DNA from: Sphingobacteriaceae bacterium
Lineage (GTDB): Bacteria > Bacteroidota > Bacteroidia > Sphingobacteriales > Sphingobacteriaceae
Assembly (NCBI GenBank): GCA_947458875.1
Contig: CANGZD010000002.1
Location: 1 to 64,000, forward strand
DNA: 64,000 bases
Reading direction: 5' to 3'
Made by a program: the position numbers and the translations under genes. Shown here one piece after another: positions 51,143 to 61,764 of this stretch (positions are counted from its first letter, which is position 1; every line of letters begins with the position of its first letter). The notes beneath the pieces were generated by a model that saw nothing but the letters and a program-made list of their open reading frames with translations, was not told where the DNA came from and did not search any database.

Positions 51143-53119
51143 TTAGTAGGCCAGTAACTTTTGCATGCAATCTGCTAAACGGCTTTTCGCCAAAAACCGA
51201 TCTTCCAGGGCTTTACTCATCGGGATGGCGGTATCGAGGCTGGCGCAGCGCATCACCGGGGCATCCAGGCTTTCGAAAGCATGTTCGGCAATATAAGCAC
51301 TCAGTTCCGCTCCAAAACCATTGGTGAGCGTGTCTTCATGCAGGATGATTACTCTCCCCGTTTTGTGTACAGTCTGCAGTACCGCTCCGGTATCCCAGGG
51401 TTGCAGGCTTCTTAAATCGAGCAGATCGGCACTTATTTCAGGATGTTGGTCTAAATATTCCATTGCCCAGTGTACGCCCAGTCCGTAAGTGATGATGCTC
51501 ACTTGTTCTCCTTTTCTGAGCAAACGTGCTTTCCCGATTTCGGTAGTGTAGTAATCGTCGAAAATAGGTTCTGAAATACCCCGGTATAAGAATTTATGCT
51601 CAAAATATAATACCGGATTAGGATCTTCAATGGCCGAAAGTAATAAGCCTTTGGCATCGGAAGGGAAGGCGGGGTACACTACTTTTAAACCTGGGGTTTT
51701 GGTGAACCAGGCCTCGTTACTTTGTGAGTGGAAGGGACCGGCACCGGTGCCTGCACCCGTAGGCATGCGCACGACTACATCGGCTTGCTGGCCCCAACGG
51801 TAATGTGTTTTTGCGAGGTTATTGACGATCTGGTTGAATCCGCAGGTAACGAAATCGGCAAACTGCATCTCCATGATGGCCTTGTACCCGTTAATTGAGA
51901 GGCCTAAAGCTGCGCCTACAATGGCCGATTCGCAAATGGGCGTATTCCGTACCCGTTCTTTTCCAAATTCTTCTACAAAGCCCTGTGTAATTTTAAAGGC
52001 ACCGCCATATTCGGCAATATCTTGCCCCATGATCACCAATTCAGGGAACTTTTGCATGCCTGCTCGTAGCCCATCGCTGATGGCATCTATGTAACGTTTC
52101 TCGGTTTGAGTTCCACTAGCATGGATAACGGGTGCCGTTCTGGGTGCGTACATGTCATCAAGTTCCAATTTTTCATCCGGCGCCACATCGGGCATGGCAA
52201 AAACAGCTTCTACATCCTGTTCTATTTCTTGTTTAAATTGAGCTTTTATGGATGCAATCTCGTGTTCGTCGATGATGCATTCTTCTAAAAGATATGCTTC
52301 GAAGTTTTTCAGCGGGTCTTTTTGCTCCCACAGATCAAACAGTTCCTGGGGGACGTATTTGGTGCCGGAGGCTTCTTCGTGACCACGCATGCGGAAGGTT
52401 TTACATTCTACTAATACCGGCCTTGGGTTTTTCCGAAGGTCTTCGGCTAGTTCATGGATGGTATGGTACACTTCAAGTATATTGTTTCCATCAATCAGGC
52501 GCCCTTCCATGCCGTAGCCCTTGGCCCTATCGACGAGGTTTTCGCAACGGTATTGCTCATTGGTAGGGGTAGATAGGCCGTAGCCATTGTTTTCTATGAG
52601 GAAAATGACCGGTAAATCCCATACGGCCGCTACATTGAGTGCCTCATGAAAATCGCCTTCGCTGGTAGCGCCTTCGCCGGTATAAACTAAGGTTACTTTT
52701 TCTTCTTTTCGGAGTTTATCGGCCAGGGCAATGCCATCTGCCAGGGCCATTTGAGGGCCGAGGTGGGAGATCATGCCAATAATCTTATGGTCTTGCGTGC
52801 CGAAATGGAAGGAGCGGTCGCGGCCTTTGGTGAAACCGGCAGCCTTACCTTGCCATTGTGCCATCAAGCGGCTAAGCGGGATATCACGAGAGGTAAATAC
52901 ACCGAGGTTGCGGTGCATAGGCAAGATGTATTCATCTTTATGGAGCGCAAGCGTACTGCCTACCGCAATGGCTTCCTGACCAATTCCAGAAAACCATTTG
53001 CCAATTCTTCCCTGACGCAAGAGGATGAGCATTTTTTCCTCAATCATGCGTGGTTTGAGGAGCTGCTTGTAGAATTGCAGCAGTTGCTGGTCGTCTAAGT
53101 GCTTGCGGTCGAACTGCAT
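51143..53119 (-). CDS. Alpha-ketoacid dehydrogenase E1, fused alpha+beta subunits
   Basis: 658 aa; TPP motif YTGEGATSEGDFHEALNVAAVWDLPVIFLIENNGYGLST followed by E1-beta half MGQDIAEYGGAFKIT. Confidence 0.93.
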   Translation of the reverse strand: MQFDRKHLDDQQLLQFYKQLLKPRMIEEKMLILLRQGRIGKWFSGIGQEAIAVGSTLALHKDEYILPMHRNLGVFTSRDIPLSRLMAQWQGKAAGFTKGRDRSFHFGTQDHKIIGMISHLGPQMALADGIALADKLRKEEKVTLVYTGEGATSEGDFHEALNVAAVWDLPVIFLIENNGYGLSTPTNEQYRCENLVDRAKGYGMEGRLIDGNNILEVYHTIHELAEDLRKNPRPVLVECKTFRMRGHEEASGTKYVPQELFDLWEQKDPLKNFEAYLLEECIIDEHEIASIKAQFKQEIEQDVEAVFAMPDVAPDEKLELDDMYAPRTAPVIHASGTQTEKRYIDAISDGLRAGMQKFPELVIMGQDIAEYGGAFKITQGFVEEFGKERVRNTPICESAIVGAALGLSINGYKAIMEMQFADFVTCGFNQIVNNLAKTHYRWGQQADVVVRMPTGAGTGAGPFHSQSNEAWFTKTPGLKVVYPAFPSDAKGLLLSAIEDPNPVLYFEHKFLYRGISEPIFDDYYTTEIGKARLLRKGEQVSIITYGLGVHWAMEYLDQHPEISADLLDLRSLQPWDTGAVLQTVHKTGRVIILHEDTLTNGFGAELSAYIAEHAFESLDAPVMRCASLDTAIPMSKALEDRFLAKSRLADCMQKLLAY

Positions 53120-53153
53120 TTGTTTTTCTTTGGCGTGTGGGGGTAGGTTTGGT

Positions 53154-54542
53154 TTAGGAGTTTTTGTTTTCTTGCTCAGCCAACCATTGTTTACTGAAAG
53201 ATTGGGAAGCCACCTCCGGCAAATTTCGATGCGTGCCCCAGCCTTTGCTGAAAAACTTTTGCATGATTTTATTCTTCCACTTTCCGCTTAACCAATCCAT
53301 GGTTTTGCGTTTGAGCATTCCTTTTTTCCAGGCAAACCAGGCCCAGCCTTCTATTTTATTATTCAGCCCCTCTTTTACGGCATCTCTGCGATTTAGGAGC
53401 AGCATTTTGTGTATATCGATTTTTACCGGACATACCTCCGTACATTTCCCGCAGAGGCTCGAAGCATAACTCAAATGTTTGAATTCTTCCATACCCTGCA
53501 TGTGCGGGGTAATTACCGAGCCGATAGGACCGCTGTAAGTAGTTTCGTAGGTATGCCCTCCAATGTTTTTATATATAGGGCAGGCATTTAAACAAGCTCC
53601 ACAGCGGATACAGTATAGTCCCTGACGTTGGTCTTTTTGAGCGAGTAAATCGCTGCGACCGTTGTCTAACAGAATCACATACATCTCTTCCGGACCATCG
53701 GTTTCATGGTGTTGTTTGGGGCCGCCCAGGATGGTATTGTAAACAGTTAGGTTTTGTCCGGTGCCATGGCTTGACAGCAGCGGCCAGAACAGGTCGAGGT
53801 CGGCCATGGAGGGGATCATTTTTTCGATACCCACCACCGCGATGTGTATTTTGGGGAAGGTGGTGGTTAGCCGGGTATTACCTTCATTTTCTGTAACCGC
53901 AATGCTGCCCGAATCGGCGATGAGGAAATTAGCACCTGTAATGCCCACATCCGCTTGGGTATATTTTTGACGAAGCAATTCCCGGGCCTTCTGTGTGAGC
54001 TGTTCAGGAGTAGCATCTATCGCGGTACCAAATTTTTCATGAAACAACTGTGCAATGTCTTCCTTGCTCAGGTGCATGGCGGGGGTAACAATGTGATAGG
54101 GTTTTTGCCCGAGTAATTGCACAATGTATTCGCCCAAATCGCTTTCAAGGGTTTCAATCTGATTTTTCTCGAGAAATTCATTGAGGTGAATTTCTTCGGT
54201 GGCCATGGATTTTGATTTGATAACCGATTTGGCGCCAGCTCTTTTTATGATCTGTAAAATTTCTTGTCTTGCTTCTTCGGCATCGTTGGCCCAAATCACT
54301 TTACCGCCCTTGCGTTGGAAATTGGCTTCAAACTCCGGCAATAGTTTGTCGAGGTTTTCCATTACTTTCCACTTGATGACATGGGCTTTTTTCTTACCGG
54401 TTTCGAGGTTGGCAAATTTGGAGAGTCCTCTGGCCACCGCGGCATCGTATTTACCAATATTGTAATTGATAATTTTCCGATGCCCTAAATCAAAGGCTTT
54501 TTCTGCACTTTTTTCAATGAAGGAGGCTGCCGGCATTGTCAT
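53154..54542 (-). CDS. LutB/LldF-type iron-sulfur protein
   Basis: 462 aa; CIRCGACLNACPIYKNIGGHTY, CGKCTEVCPVKIDIHKM. Confidence 0.93.
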   Translation of the reverse strand: MTMPAASFIEKSAEKAFDLGHRKIINYNIGKYDAAVARGLSKFANLETGKKKAHVIKWKVMENLDKLLPEFEANFQRKGGKVIWANDAEEARQEILQIIKRAGAKSVIKSKSMATEEIHLNEFLEKNQIETLESDLGEYIVQLLGQKPYHIVTPAMHLSKEDIAQLFHEKFGTAIDATPEQLTQKARELLRQKYTQADVGITGANFLIADSGSIAVTENEGNTRLTTTFPKIHIAVVGIEKMIPSMADLDLFWPLLSSHGTGQNLTVYNTILGGPKQHHETDGPEEMYVILLDNGRSDLLAQKDQRQGLYCIRCGACLNACPIYKNIGGHTYETTYSGPIGSVITPHMQGMEEFKHLSYASSLCGKCTEVCPVKIDIHKMLLLNRRDAVKEGLNNKIEGWAWFAWKKGMLKRKTMDWLSGKWKNKIMQKFFSKGWGTHRNLPEVASQSFSKQWLAEQENKNS

Positions 54543-54578
54543 GCAACGAATTTAGGAAAAAGACTGGCAAATGAATAC

Positions 54579-54606
54579 AAAAAAGCCCCCGGAAAATCCG
54601 GAGGCT
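54579..54606 (-). terminator. Terminator of the M28 peptidase gene (minus strand)
   Basis: Minus strand AGCCTCCGG-ATTTT-CCGGGGGCT-TTTTT (one mismatch/wobble). Confidence 0.8.
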
Positions 54607-54629
54607 GAATGATTATTTTTTAATGACGA

Positions 54630-56210
54630 TTAGCGGTCGGCAGGGAAGTCATTTTTTACGTCTACCACCGGAGCTTTATCGCGGTTTACCAAATCCCATC
54701 CGGTGTAAAATACGAGTCTTGCACGTTTGGTTAAAGCCTCGAAATTGATCTTGCCAATTTCATCGCTGGCTTTGTGGTAATCTTCGTGTACACCATTAAA
54801 ATAGAACACAATTGGAATACCGTGTTTGGCGAAGTTGTAATGATCAGAGCGGTAGTAAATACGCTCCGGATCGTTTGGATCATTGTATTTGTAATCAAAG
54901 TTGAGGCGGGTGTAAGTTGCATTTACATACTCGCTGATCTTGTGCAGATCGGTGCTCAGTTTATCAGAACCAATCACATAAATATAATCCGGGTTATCTT
55001 TGTGAGCCTCATCTACACGGCCAATCATATCGATATTCAAATTGGCGACGGTTTTATTGAGCGGGAAAACAGGGTTGTCAGAGTACCACTCAGAACCCAA
55101 TAATCCTTTTTCTTCCCCTACCACCGTAAGGAACAAGATACTGCGACGTGGTCCATTACCTTCTGCTTTTGCTTTTACAAAGGCTTCTGCAATTTCCAAT
55201 ACGCCGGTTGTTCCAGAACCATCATCATCGGCACCATTGTGGATCTTATCTGCACCTTCTCCGTGTACACCCACGTGGTCGTAGTGCGCACTGATTACGA
55301 TGATCTCATCTTTCAAGTCTGAACCTTCCAGGAAACCTAACACGTTTTCAGCTTTAACCGGCGTTACATTTGAAACGATATTGGCTACCATAGCGGTTTT
55401 GATGGTTTTGCTATCTGGTTTACCAGCTGCAGCAATTTTAGCTGTTAAGTCCGTAATGCTGCTTTTCGATTTGGCAAGCATTGCATTGGCCACTGCTGCG
55501 GAAACGGTAATTACCGGAGCTTGACTTGGCTGGTTCGCTTTGTCTAAAACCATTCGGGCATTTTTAAGGTAAGCACCCATGCGCTTCAGGGTGTTTTCCA
55601 TATCTGGATTGAACATGATGATCAATGCCGGATTTTTGCTTTGCAGGTTGCGCATACGCTTGTTGCTATTCCATGAAGAAGCTTTCTCTGTTCCGGTGAT
55701 GATGGATTTGCCATTCACAAATGGTTCTTTCTGTGCAGAGAACAAAACAACCTTCCCTTTCAGATCTAAACCTGCCAATTCGTTGAATTTTTCATCTTCA
55801 ATACCATAGCCAACAAAAACAATTTCTTTTGCTTCTTTGTTAGTGTTGACTTTAGAGGTAGAAGCATAGAAGTCTTTAAAGTTTTCAAAGCTTTGTTTAC
55901 CTACTTTCAGTGTAGAGTTGCCTGGGGCAATTTCATTGAGTCCTACTTTTTGAAAATAAGAACCGTTCACCGGTGCTTTTAGGCCTAAACTCTTGAAATG
56001 TGCAGCAATGTATTCTGCCGCTTTCCACGCACCCGATTTGCCGGTTTCTCTGCCTTCATAATCATCAGAAGCTAAAATAGACAAGTGCTTGTAAGCATCT
56101 TCTTTAGTAATACTGCTCCCGTACTTAAGAGCAGTTTTATCCTGGGCCATGCCACTACTGTTGAGCAACAGGGCGGCCGCAAGTATTAAAATGGAACCTT
56201 TGTGTTTCAT
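54630..56210 (-). CDS. M28 family zinc metallopeptidase, secreted
   Basis: Signal peptide MKHKGSILILAAALLLNSSGMAQ; SAHYDHVG, NGADDDGSGTTGVLEIAEAF; start trimmed from 56366. Confidence 0.92.
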   Translation of the reverse strand: MKHKGSILILAAALLLNSSGMAQDKTALKYGSSITKEDAYKHLSILASDDYEGRETGKSGAWKAAEYIAAHFKSLGLKAPVNGSYFQKVGLNEIAPGNSTLKVGKQSFENFKDFYASTSKVNTNKEAKEIVFVGYGIEDEKFNELAGLDLKGKVVLFSAQKEPFVNGKSIITGTEKASSWNSNKRMRNLQSKNPALIIMFNPDMENTLKRMGAYLKNARMVLDKANQPSQAPVITVSAAVANAMLAKSKSSITDLTAKIAAAGKPDSKTIKTAMVANIVSNVTPVKAENVLGFLEGSDLKDEIIVISAHYDHVGVHGEGADKIHNGADDDGSGTTGVLEIAEAFVKAKAEGNGPRRSILFLTVVGEEKGLLGSEWYSDNPVFPLNKTVANLNIDMIGRVDEAHKDNPDYIYVIGSDKLSTDLHKISEYVNATYTRLNFDYKYNDPNDPERIYYRSDHYNFAKHGIPIVFYFNGVHEDYHKASDEIGKINFEALTKRARLVFYTGWDLVNRDKAPVVDVKNDFPADR

Positions 56211-56235
56211 GTTTATGATTTTGGTTAAGATTGAT

Positions 56236-56673
56236 TTAACAAGAAATTTTATCGACCCGGTTTTGGTGTCTTCCACCTTCAAAATCGGTATTGAGGAACT
56301 TATCGGTAATTTGAAGTGCCAATTCTGGGGTAATAAAACGGGCCGGAATGCAAAGTACATTGGCATTATTGTGTGAACGGGCCAATCCGGCCAGCTCCTC
56401 GGTCCAACAAATGGCTGCTCTTATTCCCTGATGTTTGTTGGCGGCCATGGCTACTCCATTTGCACTGCCGCAAATGAGAATTCCGATGTCAAAATCGCCT
56501 TTTTCTACTGCTTCTGCCACCGGATGTGAAAAGTCAGGGTAGTCTACTGATTCGGTGCTGTAAGTGCCAAAGTCTTTCAGTTCATGATGATGGAGATGTT
56601 TGATTACCAGTGCTTTATAGTCAAAGCCTGCATGATCTGCACCAATAGCAATTCTGTGTTTCCAAGTCGACAT
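56236..56673 (-). CDS. rpiB: Ribose-5-phosphate isomerase B
   Basis: 145 aa; IAIGADHAGFDYK, DFGTYSTESVDYPDF, CGSANGVAMAANK. Confidence 0.95.
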   Translation of the reverse strand: MSTWKHRIAIGADHAGFDYKALVIKHLHHHELKDFGTYSTESVDYPDFSHPVAEAVEKGDFDIGILICGSANGVAMAANKHQGIRAAICWTEELAGLARSHNNANVLCIPARFITPELALQITDKFLNTDFEGGRHQNRVDKISC

Positions 56674-56731
56674 GAATCAAATGTATGATTTTCATGGAAA
56701 TTAAATCGTAAAATTTTGATGATAAACTTAC

Positions 56732-57601
56732 CTAATTGCGGTAGAACTCAATTTCTCTTTGCGCTCTTTTACGGGCTACTTTGCCCGATACGATGATACT
56801 GATTTCATAAAGTAAGAAGAGTGGTAAACTCACCGTAAACATGGTGAATAGGTCTGGAGTAGGGGTAACGATTGCGGCGATAATGAGGATGATGACCGTG
56901 GCATACCTACGACTGCTGCGCATAAACTGAGGGGTCATGATACCCAGCTTGGACAGTACATAGATAATGATGGGCAGTTCGAAAATGATCCCCGAACCCA
57001 AGGTGAGGGTAGCTATGGTAGAGAGATAGGAGTCGATGGTAATATTGTTCACAATGTATTCGCTCACCGTATAGTTAGCCAGAAAATTAACCGACAGTGG
57101 GGAGATGATGTAGTAACCGAATAAAATTCCCAAAACAAATAACATGCTGGCATAAAACACAAAACCACTCGCCGATTTGCGTTCATTTTCGTGCAAGGCT
57201 GGTTTTACGAAGCGCCAGATTTCCCAAAGCAAGTATGGGAAACCGAGTACAATACCCATGATCAATGAAGAATTCATTTGCAAGGTAAACTGGCCTGCCA
57301 TTTCGGTATTGATGATGTTAAAAGGAATTTCTTTGATGCAGAAATCGGCACCTAAACTGAACTTTTCGGCTAAAATGCACATCATCCTATAGGTCCAAAA
57401 GGAAGGATTTTTTGGCCCCATTACGATTTGATCAAAGATGATGTCGTAATAAACGAAAGCCAATGCGGTGATAGAAACAATCACGAGGGCAGATCGTACC
57501 AAGTGCATTCTCAGCGTAGCCAAGTGGCCAAAAAAGGACATCTCTTCTTCTAGATTTGCCCTCGATCTTTTGGGTTTGCTATTGGCCTGCTCTTCGCTCA
57601 T
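56732..57601 (-). CDS. tatC: Twin-arginine translocase subunit TatC
   Basis: 289 aa; MSFFGHLATLRMHLVRSALV; FELPIIIYVLSKLGI. Confidence 0.95.
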   Translation of the reverse strand: MSEEQANSKPKRSRANLEEEMSFFGHLATLRMHLVRSALVIVSITALAFVYYDIIFDQIVMGPKNPSFWTYRMMCILAEKFSLGADFCIKEIPFNIINTEMAGQFTLQMNSSLIMGIVLGFPYLLWEIWRFVKPALHENERKSASGFVFYASMLFVLGILFGYYIISPLSVNFLANYTVSEYIVNNITIDSYLSTIATLTLGSGIIFELPIIIYVLSKLGIMTPQFMRSSRRYATVIILIIAAIVTPTPDLFTMFTVSLPLFLLYEISIIVSGKVARKRAQREIEFYRN

Positions 57602-57607
57602 GTTTCC

Positions 57608-58948
57608 TTATTCCTTGATTTCGAAAGTCTCCATAAACTTGGTGGTGAATTCACCTTTCCTGAAGTTTGGATCTTTCATTAAACGCTGGTGAAAAGGAAT
57701 GGTAGTTTTAACGCCTTCGATCACGAATTCACTCAAAGCTCTTTCCATCTTATTGATCGCCTCTTCGCGGGTTTGCGCCACGCAGATCAACTTGGCGATC
57801 ATGGAATCGTAATTGGGTGGAATTTGGTAGCCGGCGTAAACGTGTGTATCAACCCGAACCCCATGGCCACCCGGTGAGTGGAAGTTTTTGATGACTCCAG
57901 GTGCCGGACGGAAACCGTTGAAAGGATCTTCGGCATTGATGCGGCATTCGATGGCAAACATTTCTGGTTCGTAATTTTTACCGGTGATGGGTTCCCCTGC
58001 AGCCACTTTGATCTGTTCTTTAATTAAATCGTAATTGATAACCTCTTCTGTAACCGGATGTTCTACCTGAATACGGGTGTTCATCTCCATGAAGTAGAAA
58101 TTACGGTGCTTATCTACCAAAAACTCAATGGTTCCGGCACCTTCATATTGTACCGCTTGAGCGCCTTTAATGGCTGCCTCACCCATTTTTTTACGCAATT
58201 CTGGAGTCATGAATGGAGAAGGTGATTCTTCTACCAATTTTTGGTGACGACGCTGGATAGAGCAATCGCGTTCTGAAAGGTGACAGGCCTTGCCAAACTG
58301 ATCACCCACAATTTGAATTTCTATATGTCGTGGATCTTCCACAAATTTTTCGAGGTAAATACCGTCGTTACCGAAAGCAGCGCCTGCTTCTTGACGGGCC
58401 GAATCCCAGGCTGGTTCAAATTCTTCATCTTTCCAAACAATCCGCATACCACGACCACCACCACCGGCAGTTGCTTTCAGGATGATGGGGTACCCGATTT
58501 CATTGGCGATTTTAATGCCTTCTTTTACATCGCTTACCAAACCGTCTGATCCCGGAATGGTAGGCACTCCGGCTTTTTTCATGGTTTCTTTGGCTGATGC
58601 TTTATCGCCCATGGCATTGATCTGCTCAGGAGTGGCACCAATAAACTTGATCCCGTAATCGCGGCAAATAGCCGAAAATTTAGCATTCTCAGATAAGAAT
58701 CCGTAACCGGGATGGATGGCATCTGCATTGGTTAGCTCTGCAGCTGAAATGATATTAGGAATACTTAAATAAGAATCTTTACTGGGTGGAGGGCCAATAC
58801 ATACTGCTTCATCAGCGAAACGGACATGTAAACTATCGCGATCGGCAGTTGAATAAACCGCAACGGTTTTAATACCCATTTCCTTGCAGGTACGAATGAT
58901 ACGTAAGGCAATTTCTCCGCGGTTGGCAATTAATATCTTTTTAAACAT
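57608..58948 (-). CDS. accC: Acetyl-CoA carboxylase biotin carboxylase subunit
   Basis: 446 aa; [54 protein letters not shown]. Confidence 0.98.
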   Translation of the reverse strand: MFKKILIANRGEIALRIIRTCKEMGIKTVAVYSTADRDSLHVRFADEAVCIGPPPSKDSYLSIPNIISAAELTNADAIHPGYGFLSENAKFSAICRDYGIKFIGATPEQINAMGDKASAKETMKKAGVPTIPGSDGLVSDVKEGIKIANEIGYPIILKATAGGGGRGMRIVWKDEEFEPAWDSARQEAGAAFGNDGIYLEKFVEDPRHIEIQIVGDQFGKACHLSERDCSIQRRHQKLVEESPSPFMTPELRKKMGEAAIKGAQAVQYEGAGTIEFLVDKHRNFYFMEMNTRIQVEHPVTEEVINYDLIKEQIKVAAGEPITGKNYEPEMFAIECRINAEDPFNGFRPAPGVIKNFHSPGGHGVRVDTHVYAGYQIPPNYDSMIAKLICVAQTREEAINKMERALSEFVIEGVKTTIPFHQRLMKDPNFRKGEFTTKFMETFEIKE

Positions 58949-58959
58949 GATATCTGATT

Positions 58960-59046
58960 AATCGATTTGTCGATTGGCCAATTTGTCGATTAGCTCATCT
59001 GCCAAATCAATTGACAAATCAGTCTATGGACACATTGACAAATTGA
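58960..59046. repeat. Cluster of direct and inverted short repeats in the accB–accC spacer
   Basis: ATTTGTCGATT at 58965 and 58981 (16 nt apart); AATTGACAAAT at 59009 and ATTGACAAATTG at 59034 in opposite sense. Confidence 0.75.
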
Positions 59047-59048
59047 AT

Positions 59049-59531
59049 TTAAACAGGTTCTACCAGGAATAATGGCTGGTCGTACTCAATAGGGCTGGCA
59101 TTATCTACTAAAACTTTCACAATTCGCCCAGAAACTTCGGCTTCAATTTCATTGAATAGTTTCATCGCCTCAACGATACATAATACCTGACCAGTTTTAA
59201 TTTCATCACCTACGTTTACAAACACCGGTTTATCGGGGCTTGATGAACGGTAGAAGGTGCCGATCATAGGCGATTTGATGGTAATGTATTTGCTGTCATC
59301 CGTTACCGGTGCTGCCGCCGGAGTAGCCGGAGCGGGTGCTGCCGGAACAGGGGCCGCTGCTTGTGGGGCCGGGGCTGCTACAGGAGCTGCTGCGGGAATA
59401 GTGGTATTTACTACGGTTGGCGCCTGATTGGTTTTTATGGTGATTTTGAAATCTTTTTCTTCAATCGAAACCTCATTTACACCTGATTTGTGTACGAATT
59501 TAATGAGTTCCTGAATTTGCTTGATATCCAT
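59049..59531 (-). CDS. accB: Acetyl-CoA carboxylase biotin carboxyl carrier protein
   Basis: 160 aa; Ala/Pro linker; [16 protein letters not shown] biotin site. Confidence 0.97.
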   Translation of the reverse strand: MDIKQIQELIKFVHKSGVNEVSIEEKDFKITIKTNQAPTVVNTTIPAAAPVAAPAPQAAAPVPAAPAPATPAAAPVTDDSKYITIKSPMIGTFYRSSSPDKPVFVNVGDEIKTGQVLCIVEAMKLFNEIEAEVSGRIVKVLVDNASPIEYDQPLFLVEPV

Positions 59532-59600
59532 AGTTTTTCAATTCTAAAGTCAAAAGTAAAAATTAAAAATGGAATGGGTATTTATTTTACCTTTTGAATT

Positions 59601-60590
59601 TTAATAGGCCCATTTCAGGTAAACTGAGCCCCAGGTAAATCCGCCGCCAAAAGCTGCTAAAATCAAGGTATCGCCCTTTTTAAGCTGACTTTCCCATTCG
59701 GCTAAGCATAGAGGGATGGTTCCATTGGTGGTATTGCCATACTTCTCGATGTTTACCATCACTTTTTCAGGTCCTACACCCATGCGGTTTGCGGTGGCAT
59801 CAATGATTCTTTTATTGGCCTGATGCGGAACTAACCAAGCCACGTCATCGGCTGTTAATTGATTGCGTTCCATGATTTCGGCAGCTACATCGGCCATATT
59901 GGTTACGGCAAATTTAAAAACTGCTTGTCCTTCCTGGTAGGCAAAATGCTCACGGGCATCCACCGTTTCATGGCTCGCCGGTTTTGCAGAACCACCTGCC
60001 TTTTGATGCAGGTATACTCTACCCGATCCGTCGCTTTTTAAAATGGCATCTTTAATACCCACGTCTTCGGTTGTAGGTTCTAGCAACACGGCTCCACAGC
60101 CATCCCCAAATATGATGCAGGTTTGTCGGTCTTCGTAATCGATGATGGACGACATTTTATCGCCACCAACCACCAGAACTTTTTGGTGTTTACCTGACTC
60201 AATAAATTGTGATCCGGTGGTTAATCCGTAAATAAATCCCGAGCAGGCAGCATTCAAGTCAAATCCCCAGGCATTTTTCGCTCCAATTTTGTCGGCCAAG
60301 ATATTCGCGGTAGCCGGAAAAGGCATATCGGGGGTAGTGGTACAAAAAATAATGAGGTCAATTTCTTCCGGCTTAATGCCTCTTTTTTTCAATAAGCCTT
60401 CAACCGCCGGGACGGCCATATCGGAAGTACCTAATCCTTCACCTTTCAAGATGTGACGTTCTTTGATACCTGTACGGGTGGTAATCCACTCATCGTTGGT
60501 ATCTACCATGGTCTCTAACTCCTGGTTGGTAAGAATATACTCAGGAACATAGGAATTTACTGCAGTAATGGCAGCACGTAATTTTTGCAT
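59601..60590 (-). CDS. fabH: 3-oxoacyl-ACP synthase III
   Basis: 329 aa; [43 protein letters not shown]. Confidence 0.97.
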   Translation of the reverse strand: MQKLRAAITAVNSYVPEYILTNQELETMVDTNDEWITTRTGIKERHILKGEGLGTSDMAVPAVEGLLKKRGIKPEEIDLIIFCTTTPDMPFPATANILADKIGAKNAWGFDLNAACSGFIYGLTTGSQFIESGKHQKVLVVGGDKMSSIIDYEDRQTCIIFGDGCGAVLLEPTTEDVGIKDAILKSDGSGRVYLHQKAGGSAKPASHETVDAREHFAYQEGQAVFKFAVTNMADVAAEIMERNQLTADDVAWLVPHQANKRIIDATANRMGVGPEKVMVNIEKYGNTTNGTIPLCLAEWESQLKKGDTLILAAFGGGFTWGSVYLKWAY

Positions 60591-60602
60591 GATCAGGTTC
60601 GG

Positions 60603-61544
60603 TTATGAATTCAATGCGGTCTTGATCTTCTCAACCAGCTTTGATTCAATCATGGTTCTGGAAAGCAGCACCATATTTTTTATGGCTTCCGGACTCGAAA
60701 TCCCATGTCCGATAATTACCGGAGCGTTTACACCCAAAATCGGACTGCCTCCGTATTGTTCGTAATTAAAACGATCAAAGAATTCGTCTTTAAAGCCCTT
60801 TTTCAAGGTCAAAACGTAAAAGGTTTCGGCCAGCTTTAACATGACATTGCCAGTAAAGCCGTCGCACACAATCACATCGGCTTTATCGTTAAACAGGTCA
60901 CGTCCTTCCACGTTTCCAACAAAATTATATTGCTTTTCGGCTTTCATTAAAGGGTAGGCCCCCATGCTCAAGATATTCCCTTTTTCTTCCTCTTCTCCAA
61001 TGTTCATTAAGGCAACTTTTGGATGGCTGATTCCGTAAACACTTTCCGCAAAGATGCTGCCGAGTAATCCAAACTGAGCCAGCATTTCGGGTTTGCAGTC
61101 GGCATTGGCGCCAACATCGAGCAGAATTCCGAAACCACTTTTCAGTTTGGGCACATTGGTGGCGATGGCCGGGCGCAACACTCCTTCAATAGGTTTTACG
61201 CTGAACATAGAACCTACCAACATGGCGCCGGTATTTCCAGCCGAAGCAAAAGAATCAATTTTACCTTCTTTCAGGTACTGAAAACCAAGGCTGATGCTGG
61301 AATTGGGTTTTTGGGTAATGGCTTTGGTGGGGTGCTCGCCCATGCCGATTACCTCGGTGGCATGCACAAATTCAAAGCAGGATGGATCAATTTCATGCTC
61401 GGCCAGAAAAGGCAATGCCTGTTCTATATCGCCAAACAATACAATTTTTTGATCGGGGGATAAGACTTTTTGAGCTGCAATAGCTCCCAAAACGGCTGCT
61501 TTGGGAGCGTAATCTCCGCCCATGAAATCTAAGCCAATTTTCAT
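60603..61544 (-). CDS. plsX: Phosphate acyltransferase PlsX
   Basis: 313 aa; MKIGLDFMGGDYAPKAAVLGA; ASAGNTGAMLVGS. Confidence 0.97.
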   Translation of the reverse strand: MKIGLDFMGGDYAPKAAVLGAIAAQKVLSPDQKIVLFGDIEQALPFLAEHEIDPSCFEFVHATEVIGMGEHPTKAITQKPNSSISLGFQYLKEGKIDSFASAGNTGAMLVGSMFSVKPIEGVLRPAIATNVPKLKSGFGILLDVGANADCKPEMLAQFGLLGSIFAESVYGISHPKVALMNIGEEEEKGNILSMGAYPLMKAEKQYNFVGNVEGRDLFNDKADVIVCDGFTGNVMLKLAETFYVLTLKKGFKDEFFDRFNYEQYGGSPILGVNAPVIIGHGISSPEAIKNMVLLSRTMIESKLVEKIKTALNS

Positions 61545-61559
61545 TTCAGAAAATTAAAC

Positions 61560-61751
61560 TTAAGCGACGCTGGTATTTTCGATCACTAATTTACCTCTGT
61601 AATACAAGTTGCCGTCAACAGTGTAAGCACGGTGAGGTAAGTGAACAGCACCTGTAGTTTTGCAGGTAAATAAAGTTGGAGCCTCCGCTTTGTAGTGAGT
61701 TCTTCTTTTATCTCTTCTCGATTTCGAGATCTTCCGTTTTGGATGTGCCAT
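61560..61751 (-). CDS. rpmF: 50S ribosomal protein L32
   Basis: 63 aa; [22 protein letters not shown]; followed by plsX-fabH. Confidence 0.98.
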   Translation of the reverse strand: MAHPKRKISKSRRDKRRTHYKAEAPTLFTCKTTGAVHLPHRAYTVDGNLYYRGKLVIENTSVA

Positions 61752-61764
61752 AGCTTCCTATTTG

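Noticed and set aside
50901-51146. ORF 81 aa (+) and its 88-aa mirror (-) as real genes
   Set aside because: Both are by-products of a 21-nt repeat that lacks stops; no convincing ribosome-binding site and the minus ORF starts inside the E1 coding end. Kept as a repeat, with translation left as an open question.
51143-53119. Fused E1 alpha/beta as a novel fusion
   Set aside because: Single-chain E1 proteins of this kind are common in Bacteroidetes.
59300-59400. Ala/Pro-rich repeat stretch in accB as an unusual repeat
   Set aside because: This is the ordinary flexible linker of biotin carboxyl carrier proteins.
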